A stretch of DNA of 64,000 nucleotides from Sipunculus nudus (GCA_026874595.1 CM049310.1:47873058-47937057), one strand, 5' to 3'; counted from the stretch's first letter, positions 24,197 to 36,866 are shown. The notes: generated by a model from the letters alone, not told the origin. Made by a program: numbers and translations.

Positions 24197-26236
24197 ATAA
24201 TTAATAAAAATTATTATTAGAACAATAAAAGTTGTATTATAAGTTTATATTAAGGCGGAAAATATTTTAATTAAAAAAAAATGTTTCATAATTTCTCGAC
24301 TTATAAAACTTTTATTTCTTTATTATTGAAAGAAATCTATTGCTACAAGTAATAAACTTTATTTGCATAAATTTGTATACGCGGAAAAAATATTACATAT
24401 ACTCCATATAACATCTTAGTACACCATATTTGAGAATGGAAGAATTAAATCGACGGAAGGATAATAAATGTACAAAAGATATAAAAAATGAATACCTTCT
24501 GCCTCGGTAATCCGTTGTGTCCTTCTCGGCCAGATATATTTTCATATAACATATAAAAATATTGTATTATGATATTTTAACAAACAGATTAATTACCTTA
24601 GTGTGCATAAGGGATATAATAAAAAAGACAACTTTATGGTATGTCACGCAAAGGTGATTATTATATAAGAGCTTCAAAGGTCCCTTCACCGTGTAGTAAA
24701 CTTTCACTATCATCAAAGTACAAAGTCTTGCAGGAAATTATCCTTCATTTCTTTCTGAATTTCTTTTGCTTAACATACGGTAAGATGTGGCTTTAACATC
24801 TAAAATAAATCACTTGAAAGTGCACGTTTTTATCGTAATGGGAAAAGAACAGACCACAGTGAAGGATATGTTGTGATAAAAATGGGACCAGCATGGCATA
24901 AAGGACACATGAACCCCACAAAGCATGGTCATTTGGCCATTTTTCTTTTTTCTTACAGAAGGATTTGGCGCAATTTGGGTGACGATGGCGCTTTTGGAGT
25001 CTTTACGGTTTGATCTATCACGCAATAGATCCTTTTTTACCTCCACTTTCAGCGGCTGTGTCTGGTCACATTGACCGTACCTGGTTAAGAGCTCCGCACA
25101 CACTCATATATCTTTCCCGTTCTGTAAAGTAAATCATAACAGCCAAAAGGAAAGTATACATTCTAATATCACAAAATATGACAAAAATGTTTTTTTCCGG
25201 TGTTGGTACTGAATACTGTAATGCTGAATTAATTTTGACTTATTTTTTATCCCTTCTTTCAAATGAACCCATATCATCTCATAATCTTATAGCCTACTAA
25301 TACTATATAAATTTATTACCATAGGCCTATATACAAAGTAGGGTCCATAAAGATTATTTTCCATGGAGTAAAATAGCCAGAAAATCATATTTATCACACC
25401 TTATTGATGACTAATTAACCAGTTGTAAAGAGAATCCGTTCGGGACTTCAGTTAAAAAAATAAAATTATTTTTGTGTTATATAAGTATTGCTACATATAG
25501 TGTACCAGTGTCAAGCGCTACAGCCTCCGGCGGGGAGAGTTTATACTATGCAAATTTGACGGATCCATGCAAACCCCCAGACACGTATATGCCTGGTGTA
25601 GCGTGAGGGCAACCGCACATATTATCATTGATATAGATGCTAAGACTCCGTTGGGACCAAAACTTTTGCTGAATGATCAGTTTGCAAGAAAGTATTGGCA
25701 CTTACTCTGAATGAAATCAGAAATTGCTTCGTCTCCGTCGGGCATATATACAACTCCCGCATGGAAGGATGGCAACAACTGAACTATGGGAGTTCAAAGG
25801 ATAAAACACATCTACAGGCGCACATAAAGGTATATCGATATAATTTGATACATTTTAAGTTAATTTTTTTATAAATAAATACAAGATTGCTTCTCTATCG
25901 CAAAACCAGCACTGGTATTTCATGTAACAGGTCCCTCCAAGTACCGCAGGGTGGACTCTTCCCGCCGGACAGTCGGACTCCATCACAGATGAATTGATGG
26001 AGTCCACACGTGTCGGGCTAATATTGGAACAGAAAGGGAATGAAATGTACTTTCTTTCTATTGAAACATTTTATTTATCAACACGGCCCATTTTGGGAAA
26101 GTTCATGTAAAAGTCGTCGAAATAACTAGACACTAAATCATAATATGAAAGTGTTGGAAGAATATCGCTAATACCATCAGTGTGCCAGTGTCAACATGCC
26201 CTCATGCCCTTACAATAATAACAGTGTAACCAGAGA
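24197..26236. other. Non-coding; one hairpin
   Basis: AT-rich unique sequence. Contains a POU octamer ATGCAAAT at 25548-25555 and the hairpin listed at 25975-26005. The 97-codon minus frame (24810-25103) is unremarkable. Confidence 0.55.
25975..26005. repeat. Perfect 11-bp hairpin, 9-nt loop
   Basis: GGACTCCATCA (25975-25985) and TGATGGAGTCC (25995-26005) are exact complements. Confidence 0.9.
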
Positions 26237-26237
26237 C

Positions 26238-26610
26238 ATAACACAATAGCAGAAACGTGCAACTAAATCAGTTTATTGCCCACATTGCCACAAACAAGGC
26301 AGGCTAGGTTAATATCCCCACCAATACTCTGAATGTAAAAAAAACCCCATAAAATTGTATTTTTTTTTAATTCTTAATATTAGTATAACCACAATGAACA
26401 ATGTAAATAAACTTAGAAATAACAAAATAGCAGAAATTTAAAACTAACGCAGCTTGTAACAACACCGCAATATGCAAACCAGGCAAGGTTAATATCCCTA
26501 CAATACTCTTTATTTAAGGTTTATGTCCCTTGAAAACTTTTTATTTAAGGTTAATTTACCTCCAATACCTTATTTAAGGTGATATTCCTGCAATACTCTT
26601 AATTTATTTA
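26238..26610 (+). repeat. Diverged tandem repeat, period about 180 bp, with shorter sub-repeats
   Basis: 'aatagcagaaa' occurs at 26245 and 26426. 'aggttaatatccc' follows at 26306 and 26486, giving an offset of 180-181. After the second copy, 'ctttatttaaggtttat'-like sub-units of about 35-40 bp recur to 26600. Confidence 0.8.
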
Positions 26611-27548
26611 CCTTCGGACAATGTAAGCTCTAACTTTGAGATTTGAACCATGTTTATATACATATATATTAGTAGCAGTCATGATTTTATTAGGACAGTC
26701 CTAGAAGCGATTCCATATATTGCTGCTTGGCATTTCGTAATCTCGTACACAATACCTTGACCTTTCACCTCAGTGTGTGTATAATGGCTGTAAATCAGCT
26801 TCGAACAACTTAGCTTTAACTATGATATCATGTAGTTTAGCAGCAGAGTAAACATGAAAAAGAGGTAAACTTGTTTTACGGGCATTGACGTTACGCAAGA
26901 GGTTATAGTTCTCCAGGGAATGTAAGGATCAAGCTTACATAAGATTACTTAGTGATAGTGCACGCTTACTAGGTCACCAGTTTCTTTATACCCAAAGACA
27001 TTGTTTGATGTACATTCTGTTATGTATGTAGTATGTATATCGATTTATATCCACTTATCGTTGGTCCACCCTGCTGTGAAGACTCTTAGCGGATATGCTT
27101 TGCAGTGCACGAAATCAAATAAACCTACTTTAGTGATTACATTCGATTAACGTTATCATTAAGTACTCACTAATATTTAAATTTATGCTAAAAACGGGCG
27201 TCATATACCCATGATTTAACAAAACAGGAAATCTTAAAGAATGCAGCGCAACAACATGTTACTTTATAATTTCCTTATATCATGCACTTGGATAGGTGAG
27301 GAGCAAACCGTAAAACATTGTAGATGAGGTTCAAGTAGACGACCTCTACCAAGAGGGAGACGCACTTAATTCTTGTGTATTCTATATCGCTCAATTAGAT
27401 CACAGAAGTTTGAAGAGCTTTTCAGCTGTTTTGAATGTAGAAAGAGGAACATGTATGTAAAAAGTAGCCATGATCAACGCTACAATTACCCATAATGTTT
27501 CAACTTATGTAAAGACTAATGTAATGTTGACTTGGGATTAGTTTTTTG
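26611..27548. other. Non-coding, nothing recognised
   Basis: AT-rich unique sequence. Confidence 0.55.
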
Positions 27549-27601
27549 GGGGTAGGTGGGGGGGGGGGGGTGTGGGGGGGGGGGGGGTGGGGGGAGGGGG
27601 T
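27549..27601 (+). repeat. G-rich low-complexity tract
   Basis: Several G-runs of 3 to 13 separated by single T, TGT or A. Meets the simple G-quadruplex pattern. Confidence 0.9.
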
Positions 27602-27879
27602 GAAACAAAGAGAGAGACCTGCCATACCCAGGTCTTATTTAAGAGTATGAACGACCCGCCTACATGCAGGATTCTTTATCTAGGTAATAATAATTGTGAT
27701 ATTCTCGATCGAAGTGCAGCTAACGGTTGAGAAAGAAGTGTTTCCTTTAAAGTGGCCATTTTACTCACCCGAGCGTAAAATACATATCGGGCCTACCTTG
27801 CCGTCATTCCTTTTTAAATTAAAGTCATTAAAACAATACAAGTGAAAATATATGATCTTTGAAACTTGCAGCTATAATT

Positions 27880-28530
27880 AGAATTAGACATGTAACCATG
27901 CTACGTAAGTTGCTGCAAAATATGAATGCCGTTTGCCTGCATGTCTCAATCACCAGCTAAGCCAGGGATTAAGGGTTGAGTTGGTATGGAGTGTAAGAGA
28001 TCATTTGAAAATTATCCACCACTGAATTGGAAAAGGAAACCAGTCAATCATTTTGTTCCTTCACAAGAATTAAAATAGCCTTGCTTTGGCCTGATTTCTG
28101 AGCCATTATATTATAAGGTTAATACTCCCTGGGAGACAGACAAATTTCCACTGGAACTTGTTTTTAAAATGTTTAGAATGAGATATAGTTAATTGGTGTG
28201 AGGAGACCAAGCCCCAAATAAAGCCATCAGACCAACAATCATAATCACGTGTTGCTAATTATAGAGACTCCGGGACAAATTGAAAGTTCCGAAATTAGAA
28301 TCAATGAAGGCAAAACAGATCTAATTACTCACTCTGATGGGGGAGCATGAGTCCTGTCATGATCTGTGGTGTCCCATATTATTGATTTTTAACAACTGAA
28401 TGAGATCCATTTACTGTCAAACTGGGTATTCCCTCAGATGTTCACTGCTGGCAGAAGTGAACCCGATGTGTCCCCTTATTTGATATAATTCCCTAATTTT
28501 TACCTCTTAATAAGTCTTCTTTATATACAA
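27880..28530. promoter_or_regulatory. Unique block, candidate conserved non-coding element
   Basis: Balanced, repeat-free sequence with many transcription-factor-like cores, including AATCATAATCACGTG (E-box CACGTG near 28245), ATCTAATTACTC near 28320 and several TAAT cores. No open frame runs through it. Function is inferred from composition only. Confidence 0.2.
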
Positions 28531-29026
28531 CAATATGGAACAAGCGAAAAGGAGTCAACCAATCAACTACTTGCCAATGTAAACCTGTTGTGCTTCGTTA
28601 ATTGGTTATATTTTATGTTTTTCTTTACCACCTGATGCGTATTCTGACATAAACGGACCAAACAGAAATTTTCAAAAACTCTCGTCACAAAATATACCTG
28701 CATGGTAGTTGAATTATAAGTTTTCGCCTGCACGGACGGACAAGAAAGCTAATAGGAATTTTCAAACCACACAGCCCGGAAGACTTAGGCATTGCTAAGG
28801 CTAAGACCTGTAATAAAAGTAAGCTAACGGCAATAATAAGTTTGGAAACATTAACTGATTTTTTTTTAACGAGACCAAAATCAAATATATATAGGACTAT
28901 ACATTCTTAAGATATGTGATTGCTTCTTATATTTAACTGAAGACTGCCAACAACTGCAATTTCAAATAATGATTCTCGGTGGAGTGTCACATGGTGTATG
29001 TATAAGGGTTGCCCGGTGTGAAAAAA
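28531..29026. other. Non-coding, nothing recognised
   Basis: AT-rich unique sequence. Confidence 0.55.
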
Positions 29027-29385
29027 ATACATGTTTGCTCGTGGGCGAAGAGTTTAGTTTACAGACATTAATATGATGACCTCCCTCTTACAAAAAGCTA
29101 TTGATCTTTGCGCAGGAAACGGAGGGCACAGCGAGATCAGCATTGAACTGACACTTGTGGTTCCTTTTTATCGACCGTATTTATTTGCATACATGTACGA
29201 AGGCAAACATGCTTGCTCGTGAGCGAAAGATTTTGTTTATAAACACTAATTTCGAAGACCTCTCTTCTATGAAAAGACATTTACCTTTTTCAATAAATGG
29301 AAGTTACAGCAAGATCAATAATGAACTTCCACTTTCTGTTTTATTTACCTCATTTATTTGCATACGTGTACGCGAGCATGTGAAT
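29027..29385 (+). repeat. Diverged tandem duplication, period about 175 bp
   Basis: 'catgtttgctcgtgggcgaa' at 29030 aligns with 'catgcttgctcgtgagcgaa' at 29208. Colinear similarity runs through 'gacctc', 'agcgagatca'/'agcaagatca' and 'tttatttgcatacatgtacg'. A third unit may begin at 29377. The 89-codon frame here is not conserved between units. Confidence 0.8.
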
Positions 29386-30055
29386 GGAGCGACCTGGTGC
29401 GATCCCATCCTACGCAGTCCTTAGACTGGTTTACCTTTATTTCTAAAGTGATAACGTCCATTCATCTCTTTTGTTATCATTCAGCTCGAATAACACTTAA
29501 AATATATACGAGTGTTAACGGAGGGTTCTCTGTCATGTATCACAGCGTGCACAATGCCATCAAGTTCATAATGTAATTTATAATGTAATGATTAAACCTC
29601 CCCCGTAGGGGCGGCAGTTGGCTTATAGGGGTTAATGGGTTTATTTTTGCTTCAATGTTTGGGTCCTTTTTGTGTGGGTGGACTTTCATAGGTGTCTCAG
29701 GTGCAAAACCATCAATTACAATTGTTCTCTTTTTTAAAACTCTGGTATATTCGTTAAAATGGCCAAACATTTATATATGTTTAACCGGTACATGGTAAAC
29801 GGAATATATGTTGACATAATCGCTAATATTTTGGTTACTTTTATATCAAACGCACGGTGCCTGAATTAAACAGGCTTGCCTTTCCACGTGACGAATAAAG
29901 ACATTAACACTCACAACAATTAGAAAACATAGGAAGTGCTGTGCTTCCATTGCGTCCCAAATCTTTCAAAATCTTTTAGTTTTTCCAAGGCTGAGATGCC
30001 AACAGCCGGATCATGGACGACAGAGAATTTAAGGGCGCTGCATGCCTGGCAGCTA

Positions 30056-30056
<1 letters not shown>
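29386..30056. other. Non-coding, nothing recognised
   Basis: A 76-codon minus frame (29540-29770) reads as ordinary protein composition but has no recognisable domain. Confidence 0.5.

Positions 30057-30129
<73 letters not shown>
30057..30129. repeat. (TA)n microsatellite, about 36 units
   Basis: Uninterrupted TA tract. Confidence 0.95.
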
Positions 30130-30133
<4 letters not shown>

Positions 30134-32434
30134 TTATGATATATAACCACACAGTGATTTTCCTTGAATAAGGTTGAATCGTTTTTCATCACTCAGTAAT
30201 GAATGGTTTCTACTTTTCTGGACCGAGCCAGAAGCTAGAAGCGCCTTTAGGAAATGGCGTTTTATTATCCACAGACAGACTAAATTTACCGTAGCAGTCT
30301 GTTCGACCAGCGCTGGACGAGCACACTAATGTCTATACTTACCCTGAAGGGAACACTCCGATCATAGAAATTAATCCTCACGGCCTCTCGTGAATTTCAC
30401 TTGAAGACCAGCCGTTCAAAGTGTCAATTTGATTATTGTCCGGATTGTCCGGAAAATCGTCTGGATTATATGTTGTTTATTTTTATGATGGCCAGTTCCG
30501 TTCGTTTCAAGGTTAGTATACAGATCAGGTTTAATAAGGTGTATACTGTGTTAGCTCCCATAAAACGATTAAATCATTTATCTTTGTTTCAAACAATCAT
30601 ATGCTCAGCATTAATTAATGTAGTCTGAATATGATTTCCTGGCGAAGTTGGGACCGACTTAAAAACTAAGAGGGGTGAAATTTTACGGATTATATACATG
30701 AAGCTGTTTCATGGGCTTGAACTGATGTTAGAGGAACTTAAATGGTACACCAATGTGACAATATTTGTTTAGATCTGCTTTATATGTTCGAAACACTTAG
30801 GGATATGTGTTGTACTCTTGAGTTGATCCAATTAATTAAGCAAGAGAAAATTAAGAGATTTTTTTTCTAACATCGGGAATCCAGCAGTGATATATTTAGT
30901 CTGGGTATTTAGAGAAGAATTGTGCAGGAAATGAAAAAAAGCATGAAACTTGTCATAATGGTTCCCGAAACCATAGTCATTATTTTAGGATACGGGCCGA
31001 GCGGAATTCACTCTGTCTTGGTCCAAGTCCAAGAGGATGGCCAAGATGGCCGCTACAACTATTACTATAACACAGCATGCGACAACTGTACATTTCACAA
31101 CAAATTTATGTTGAATAAAACTTTATAAATGAATTTCACCCACCAAAGAAACACAGAAATAGTGCTCTGGAAATGCATTTAAAAACAATTATAACCCCAT
31201 ATATTTATATTTTTGTTTTCGGTGGTACTTTCGGTAGCAACTTGGATTTTTACTAAGATAAAGTGAATTCCGCTTTGTTCAACATCTTAAAATAATGAGT
31301 ATAATCTGGGGAACCAGTATAACATAATTGTCATGCTTCTTTCATTTTTTTGCATAATTAATCTAAGTAACCGCTTGCCTAATTAATAATATTCTGTATT
31401 TTAAAAATGCTAATAACTGCTCCCATTGGACTGCGAGCTTTTTCAACATGCATATTGTAGCCATTTATTGAGCTAAGTTCTCGTATAGTACAACTGATAA
31501 AACGAGACTAACCACAAAGTCACGTGGTTTGGATATCATATTCTCATGAGATATTGTAACAGATAAAATCTGTAATTGACAATTGTCTATGATGACGGGG
31601 TAAGCGCATGTTTGTTGCTATGGGAGGATACAGGATCTTCGGGGGGGGGGGGTTGCTAGTAGACATAACCCATAACTAAGCATTTAGAGGTAGTGGGGAA
31701 ATATGGTGCGAGATGCAATATACGGCGCTGCATTTCGGTTTTTTTCAGATTTTATAATTTTTTTTAAAATCCGCCCCTTGGTAATGACTTTTTAACTATG
31801 TCATTCTTCTTTTATAATAAATGGTGTTTATTTTCCACAAGTAGTTTTAGTTAATTCAGGTGTGTAAAGACTGTTTACGTGCTGTTTTACCGATTGGAAA
31901 TTAAAATTATAAAATTAGTATAACACGGACATGTTATTTAAATTATAATAAAATTGGAGCATTTTTGTTAACCATAGTGCCATATTCCGCATGCGCACAC
32001 ATTACACCATGCATCAGTAATTTATTTTGTACTCAAATACACTAAACATAGACGTACAAACGTTGTCCTGGATAAACGACAGTAGCCATTATGTACGAAG
32101 CATCTGAATTTTCCAGTGAATGCAAAAATCGCTGAGTTATGAATAGCAAGAGAAGGAAAATGAAGTTTTATTGCCCTGTCCACTAGGAGTGTTTGGCAAA
32201 TATGACCTAACTGCACTGAGCGTGCATCACTCATGATGGTATCCTGTGTGGTGTTCATGTTTTATGGTTTGTTTATAACATTGCAAATGGTGTATTTTAT
32301 TCTTAGGTAAAGCAAAAGCTTTGGGTTATTTGTAACAAATATTCATTCAAGGATATCGCACTGTATACGCCTGTCTTTGATGCACGCGCGTACCCTTATT
32401 TATATTCACATACAAAAGTAAATTTTCGCTATTA
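30130..32434. other. Non-coding, nothing recognised
   Basis: AT-rich. Poly-G of about 12 at 31640. No supported frame or repeat. Confidence 0.55.
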
Positions 32435-32769
32435 GGCCACCAAAATTGGGGTTCTCAGGCACCGCGCGTCGATTTTAACACCCCCCCCCCGCATTAAATT
32501 TTTTATTTTTATTTTCAATAGAAACTGATCAAATTTTAGCTTCGGCCGCTCGGACATTTATTTTTAGAAGATAAAATAATACAATTTTGATGAGATTTCC
32601 TTTGTTATCTAGTGTTTTTACCTGTTTAGCAAAACAATTCTGTTATTATCATGCTTTTCCCTGATCATATGATATTATTATCGAAACATACAAAAGGGTA
32701 AAAATAAAATTCGCTCTCGCCATTGATTTCTGGAAAAAAAAATGCCTGAGAACCCAAATTTTTTTGGGC
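32435..32769. mobile_element. MITE, family M1 (copy 1, 335 bp)
   Basis: Imperfect terminal inverted repeats: the left end starts GGCC and has 'ttggggttctcaggca'; the right end has 'tgcctgagaacccaaa' and ends GGGC. It is flanked by TTA on the left and TAA on the right. The interior shares long stretches with 34541-34858 ('gctcggacattt', 'acaattttgat', 'atttcctttgtt', 'catgcttttccctgatcata'). A poly-C tract lies just inside the left end. No transposase, so non-autonomous. A 3-bp TTA/TAA target suggests PIF/Harbinger mobilisation; this is inference. Confidence 0.85.
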
Positions 32770-33070
32770 TAAAACAAACACATTTTTATTGTTTTCACTC
32801 TAATAAATCAATACGTTTTATGCTGGTATCACTTGACCTAGAACTTATCCAATGTGACCACTTTCAACAAAATATCCCGGTCAATACAGTAAATAGAGCA
32901 GTGCTTAATAGCAGTTTAGGTGATTCCGTGCAGACCCATATAGAGCAAAATGTGCAAAAATAGTTGTGTCAGTAAACTTATTATAGGTTTCCTGTTATGA
33001 TCCTCACTCAGAGGCACAGAGATCAATAATAAATCATTTTCCAATATAAACAACTCGCTCAGTTAGTTAA

Positions 33071-33129
33071 AACGCCGAATAACATTTCTGTTACCATAAA
33101 AACGCCAAATAACATTTCTGTTACATAAA
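33071..33129 (+). repeat. 30-bp tandem duplication
   Basis: 'aacgccgaataacatttctg' plus 'ttaccataaa' (33071-33100) is followed by a copy differing by one substitution and one deletion (33101-33129). Confidence 0.9.
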
Positions 33130-33540
33130 TATATAACTGACAGACAGCGGTAAATCATACACTACTACAGAAATAGGCCGTTCGTGTGGTTATCGTGACA
33201 GGGACCGGTTTGTTAACGTTGATATCCAGGCCCTGTAAAGACATGACATCTTTGAGTATGTGATTACGAACAAGGCTGTGGCTTTATATGCTTTGACTGA
33301 GACAGTATTGCCTGCCCTGGAACAAACACGCTCTGTGTAGTCTACCAGTCCCCTAAGGTCCTGTTGATCGGAGCAGAACGACAGGTTTCATTAGAGATCC
33401 ATAAAAGAAACGGTCAGCTCTCTGCAGCAGGCACACAGTCAAAGCGGGGCGATTTTTTAGCATGTGGCTTGGTGTGTCTTTATATACTGATCAATAGATT
33501 CGGACATCTTGAAGGACTGCAGATGCTGAGGTTTACATTT

Positions 33541-33645
33541 TGACTCTCTGTCTGTCTGATTCTCTCTCTCTCTCTCTGTCTGTTTCTCTCTGTCTGTCCG
33601 TCTGTCTGTCTGTCTCTCTCTCTCTGAGTCTCTTTGTCTCTCTCT
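33541..33645 (+). repeat. Compound (TC)n(TCTG)n microsatellite
   Basis: Interrupted TC and TCTG units. They generate an Arg/Glu/Asp-rich minus-strand frame that is not a gene. Confidence 0.9.
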
Positions 33646-34540
33646 ATATATAAACAATACTATTAAATATAAAACGAAAACGAGCCATGACAACTATTAA
33701 ATGAAAAGTATTAACCGGTCACCCATACATACACCTGCATGTATTAGTTAAAACAGGCATTTGTTGTTGTTTTCTTACATAAAACACTCACATATAACGA
33801 TTCAAGCAGCAAACGACACAAGATCTCTGACCCATATTTCTTCCGATCAATATGGGTTATATATCAGCCCGGCTCATGCATGTATCCATCTGATTTAGTG
33901 CACTTGGTTCAAGCAGACTGACCGCATGGTGAAATCGACAATGAGAAAACTGTGACTTTGACGTTCAGTTCCATATATGAAAATAAAAATAGATTAAATG
34001 TATGTAACGTCCCTGAAGGGCAAATTATACCATGTGACATGCCTGGTGTTTTCCATAAACATCATCATTATAGTATAACACACCATGCAAGTAAATGCTG
34101 AGCGATCGCATATATATGGTTGATGACATGCGTGAGCGTTTATATAAAATGTTTTTTAAAGTGTGTTTGCAATTATTCCTTCGGATTATATGAAAACTAT
34201 ATCAGCATATATAAATATAACATCCGATGCCTAATCTGAGTAATGTTGGGCACACCACAGTACTCGTTAAAAACAGCAATAACTGCTCAAAGGATGAAGG
34301 ACATGCAGGTACACGTGGATCAATTAATAAGCATGGGAAGCAAACGGCAACAGAGGTGCGTGATGTGAGCAGCCCTTGAATCAGGATGGTCGTGATAGGT
34401 TTCGGGAGGCAACACGTTAACTTCACATAATGAAAGAATAAGATATTAAGATAGTACCAAAGTGTATATGTTCCTTACTGCATTGTCATTCCCACCCGAA
34501 CAGGCTACCTGCATTAAGTTCAAATAAAAAAAAAACCTTA

Positions 34541-34858
34541 GGCCAAAAAAGGCATTGTTCTCAGGCACTGCGCGCATCAATATTAACCCCCCCCCCGCAT
34601 AAAAAATTTACATTTTGATTTTTAATAGAAACTTATCTTTTTTAAGCCCCAGCTGCTCGGACATTTTTTTCAAGAAAATAAAATTATACAATTTTGATAC
34701 GATTTCCTTTGTTGAGCAAATAAATTTATGTTATTATCATGCTTTTCCCTGATCATATGACATTTTTATCAAAACATACAAAACAGGTAAAAAAAATAGC
34801 CCTTCCCCACTGATTTCTGAAAAAAAATGTGCCTGAGAAACTAACCTTTTTTTTGGCC
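34541..34858. mobile_element. MITE, family M1 (copy 2, 318 bp)
   Basis: Starts ggccaaaaaaggc and 'tgttctcaggcac'; ends 'gtgcctgagaaac' and ttttttttggcc. The terminal inverted repeat is about 29 bp with small indels. TTA flanks both ends (34538-34540 and 34859-34861), as expected for a 3-bp target-site duplication. The interior is colinear with 32435-32769. Confidence 0.9.
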
Positions 34859-34861
34859 TTA

Positions 34862-35089
34862 CTCCGCCTGCCTCATTGTATATATGACATATGCATCTGG
34901 ATAAAAATCATGCCTGGTACGGCCTCTTTTTTTCAACATTTTTCAGCAGTTACCTCAAATCTCCATCCGATTTCCTCGGCTTAATCCGCCCTGAGCTTGG
35001 TTGTAATGCTGTTACATCCAGCAGAGGGGATATTCAAAGCACAGGTCCGGGGGCAAGCCAGGGGAACAGTCCCGCTGATCAGTCGGGGT
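34862..35089. other. Non-coding, nothing recognised
   Basis: A 67-codon plus frame (34891-35094) has no recognisable feature. Confidence 0.5.
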
Positions 35090-35240
35090 CATAAGAAGTT
35101 GTTCATGAATTATTAATGTGACCGGCACCTGTCATTGGTTATCAATCTAATTACGTCTCCCATACATCACCACGCGGTGGTTCCAGCTCAAACAGAGCCA
35201 TTAAAGCTGACTCAGCAACCCTGGTCACAGCTCAGGATGT
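35090..35240. promoter_or_regulatory. Unique block, candidate conserved non-coding element
   Basis: Dense in binding-site-like cores: GAATTATTAATG near 35107, CACCTG E-box near 35125, ATTGGTTATCAATCTAATTA near 35135, and TGACTCAGCA (AP-1/Maf-like) near 35209. Repeat-free and not open. Function inferred. Confidence 0.25.
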
Positions 35241-36590
35241 TATCCTGATATAAATGTATTATCTCCATTGATGCGTGCCCCCAACTGAAGTGTATCTTAT
35301 CCTATTTACATAGTACAAGCGTCTTACATTAGGACAGGATCGCGCGACTTTGTCTGGGACGTGTTTTCCTGCGGCTGAGTTCGATGGGCCGTGATGGATG
35401 CACTGGCATAGCTTCTGATGGGTGGCGTTACGGTAGCCTCTTCGTGAAATATTCTAAAATTTCTCATGATTTATTGGAAAATATGGAATTTAACCTACTT
35501 CGGACACACCTGCCATTATCCCCAAAACTCAAAGACCAATAGACGGGCATTTCCCAGGCATTCCCACAGAGCAGTTGCGCGACAATGGTTGAATGCCTCC
35601 ACCCACAAATATAATATGGATACCTATGATGATGATGTATATGTATATAAACTGTGAGTTTATAGACATGTGAAAACTCAAATATTACATGTATATATTT
35701 TAGTGCACACACATATATATATCGCACAAATTACAGACATTATGCAATTATGTAATGTGTTTAAATATTACGGGTTTCCCAGTAATATGTTAATTTTCCT
35801 ATAATGTGTTTTCAATTTTTATGCAATTCCAATTATTTTATATATCTAATTTTTCTGAACGGTGAAAAAAATGAAAATTACGTTTACCTCAATAATATAA
35901 GCGAAAAGGAAAACCAAACTAAGATGACCCTGTCTCTTGGCAAAATAAGGTAAGATATAATGATTTATGTTCAATTTTTTTTTTCCATATTCTAATTTCA
36001 AAGCACATCTTCAAATTGTTCAACCTCCTGGAAAGAAATAAATATCAAATGACCCGGTGATTGTGATGTACATGTCAAAACAATGGGGAAAAGGCGGTCA
36101 TTTGTTTGTTGATGTTTTAATGGAGAACTCGTTAGACCTTGGTCAGCCTACACCGCAGGGTCACGCCATGGAATGCTCCCGTCCCATTAGCTAGAACATT
36201 GAAATGTCACTTGTCATTTGGAGAATGGGCTCACGATCTATACACCATTAGGACTTGCATGTAAACACGACTGTGAAATGGAGAATCATGGACATTTCAC
36301 ACACCAGTCTGAAATTACAAGATGGCGCTAACAGGAATATGTTATACTCTAAACGAGTTACAGTCGGGAGTGCCTATTTGGGTAACATAATTTTATAACA
36401 CGGTAAGCCCAGTTGACTTGTCACTTGAATGAATAGATTTTATCCCTGTTTGTCTCTATATAAGCATGTAGGTGTTATCCAGTGTAGACACAGATGAGAT
36501 ATAGATAACCATAACTGACTTCATCGTGTTCATATCCAACACACCCATACACACACAGCTACACATGCATTTTTATATACTTCGTCAATG
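35241..36590. other. Non-coding, nothing recognised
   Basis: Unique, AT-rich in the centre. 36120-36330 is richer in GC and includes a CTCF-like AAGATGGCGCTA (36318-36333). Confidence 0.5.
36318..36333 (+). promoter_or_regulatory. CTCF-like motif
   Basis: CAAGATGGCGCTAACA carries the AGATGGCGC core seen in insect CTCF sites. Motif match only. Confidence 0.2.
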
Positions 36591-36628
<38 letters not shown>

Positions 36629-36636
36629 ATATATAT
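36591..36636. repeat. (TA)n microsatellite
   Basis: TA units interrupted once by 'tatta'. Both flanks carry 'tcgtcaatg'. Confidence 0.95.
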
Positions 36637-36866
36637 TTCGTCAATGGACGATAAACTAAAAAATCGGATATCTCTTCAGTAGATATTTTTTTTATTTAGG
36701 GGTAACCTATATAAGTACTAATGTTACTCATAATATCATGCATAATTTTCCTTATGATATGCCCTCGACGAGAGCACCTCTTATTCACCAAGGATTTATT
36801 TTCGCGATAATTTCATTTCGATGAAAATCGCGAATTTTAAACCCTCGCGAAAAAAAGCAACCAAAG

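Larger units (their letters stand above)
32770..34540. other. Non-coding between two MITE copies
   Basis: Holds a 30-bp direct repeat (33071-33129) and a TC/TG microsatellite (33541-33645). No supported gene. Confidence 0.55.
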
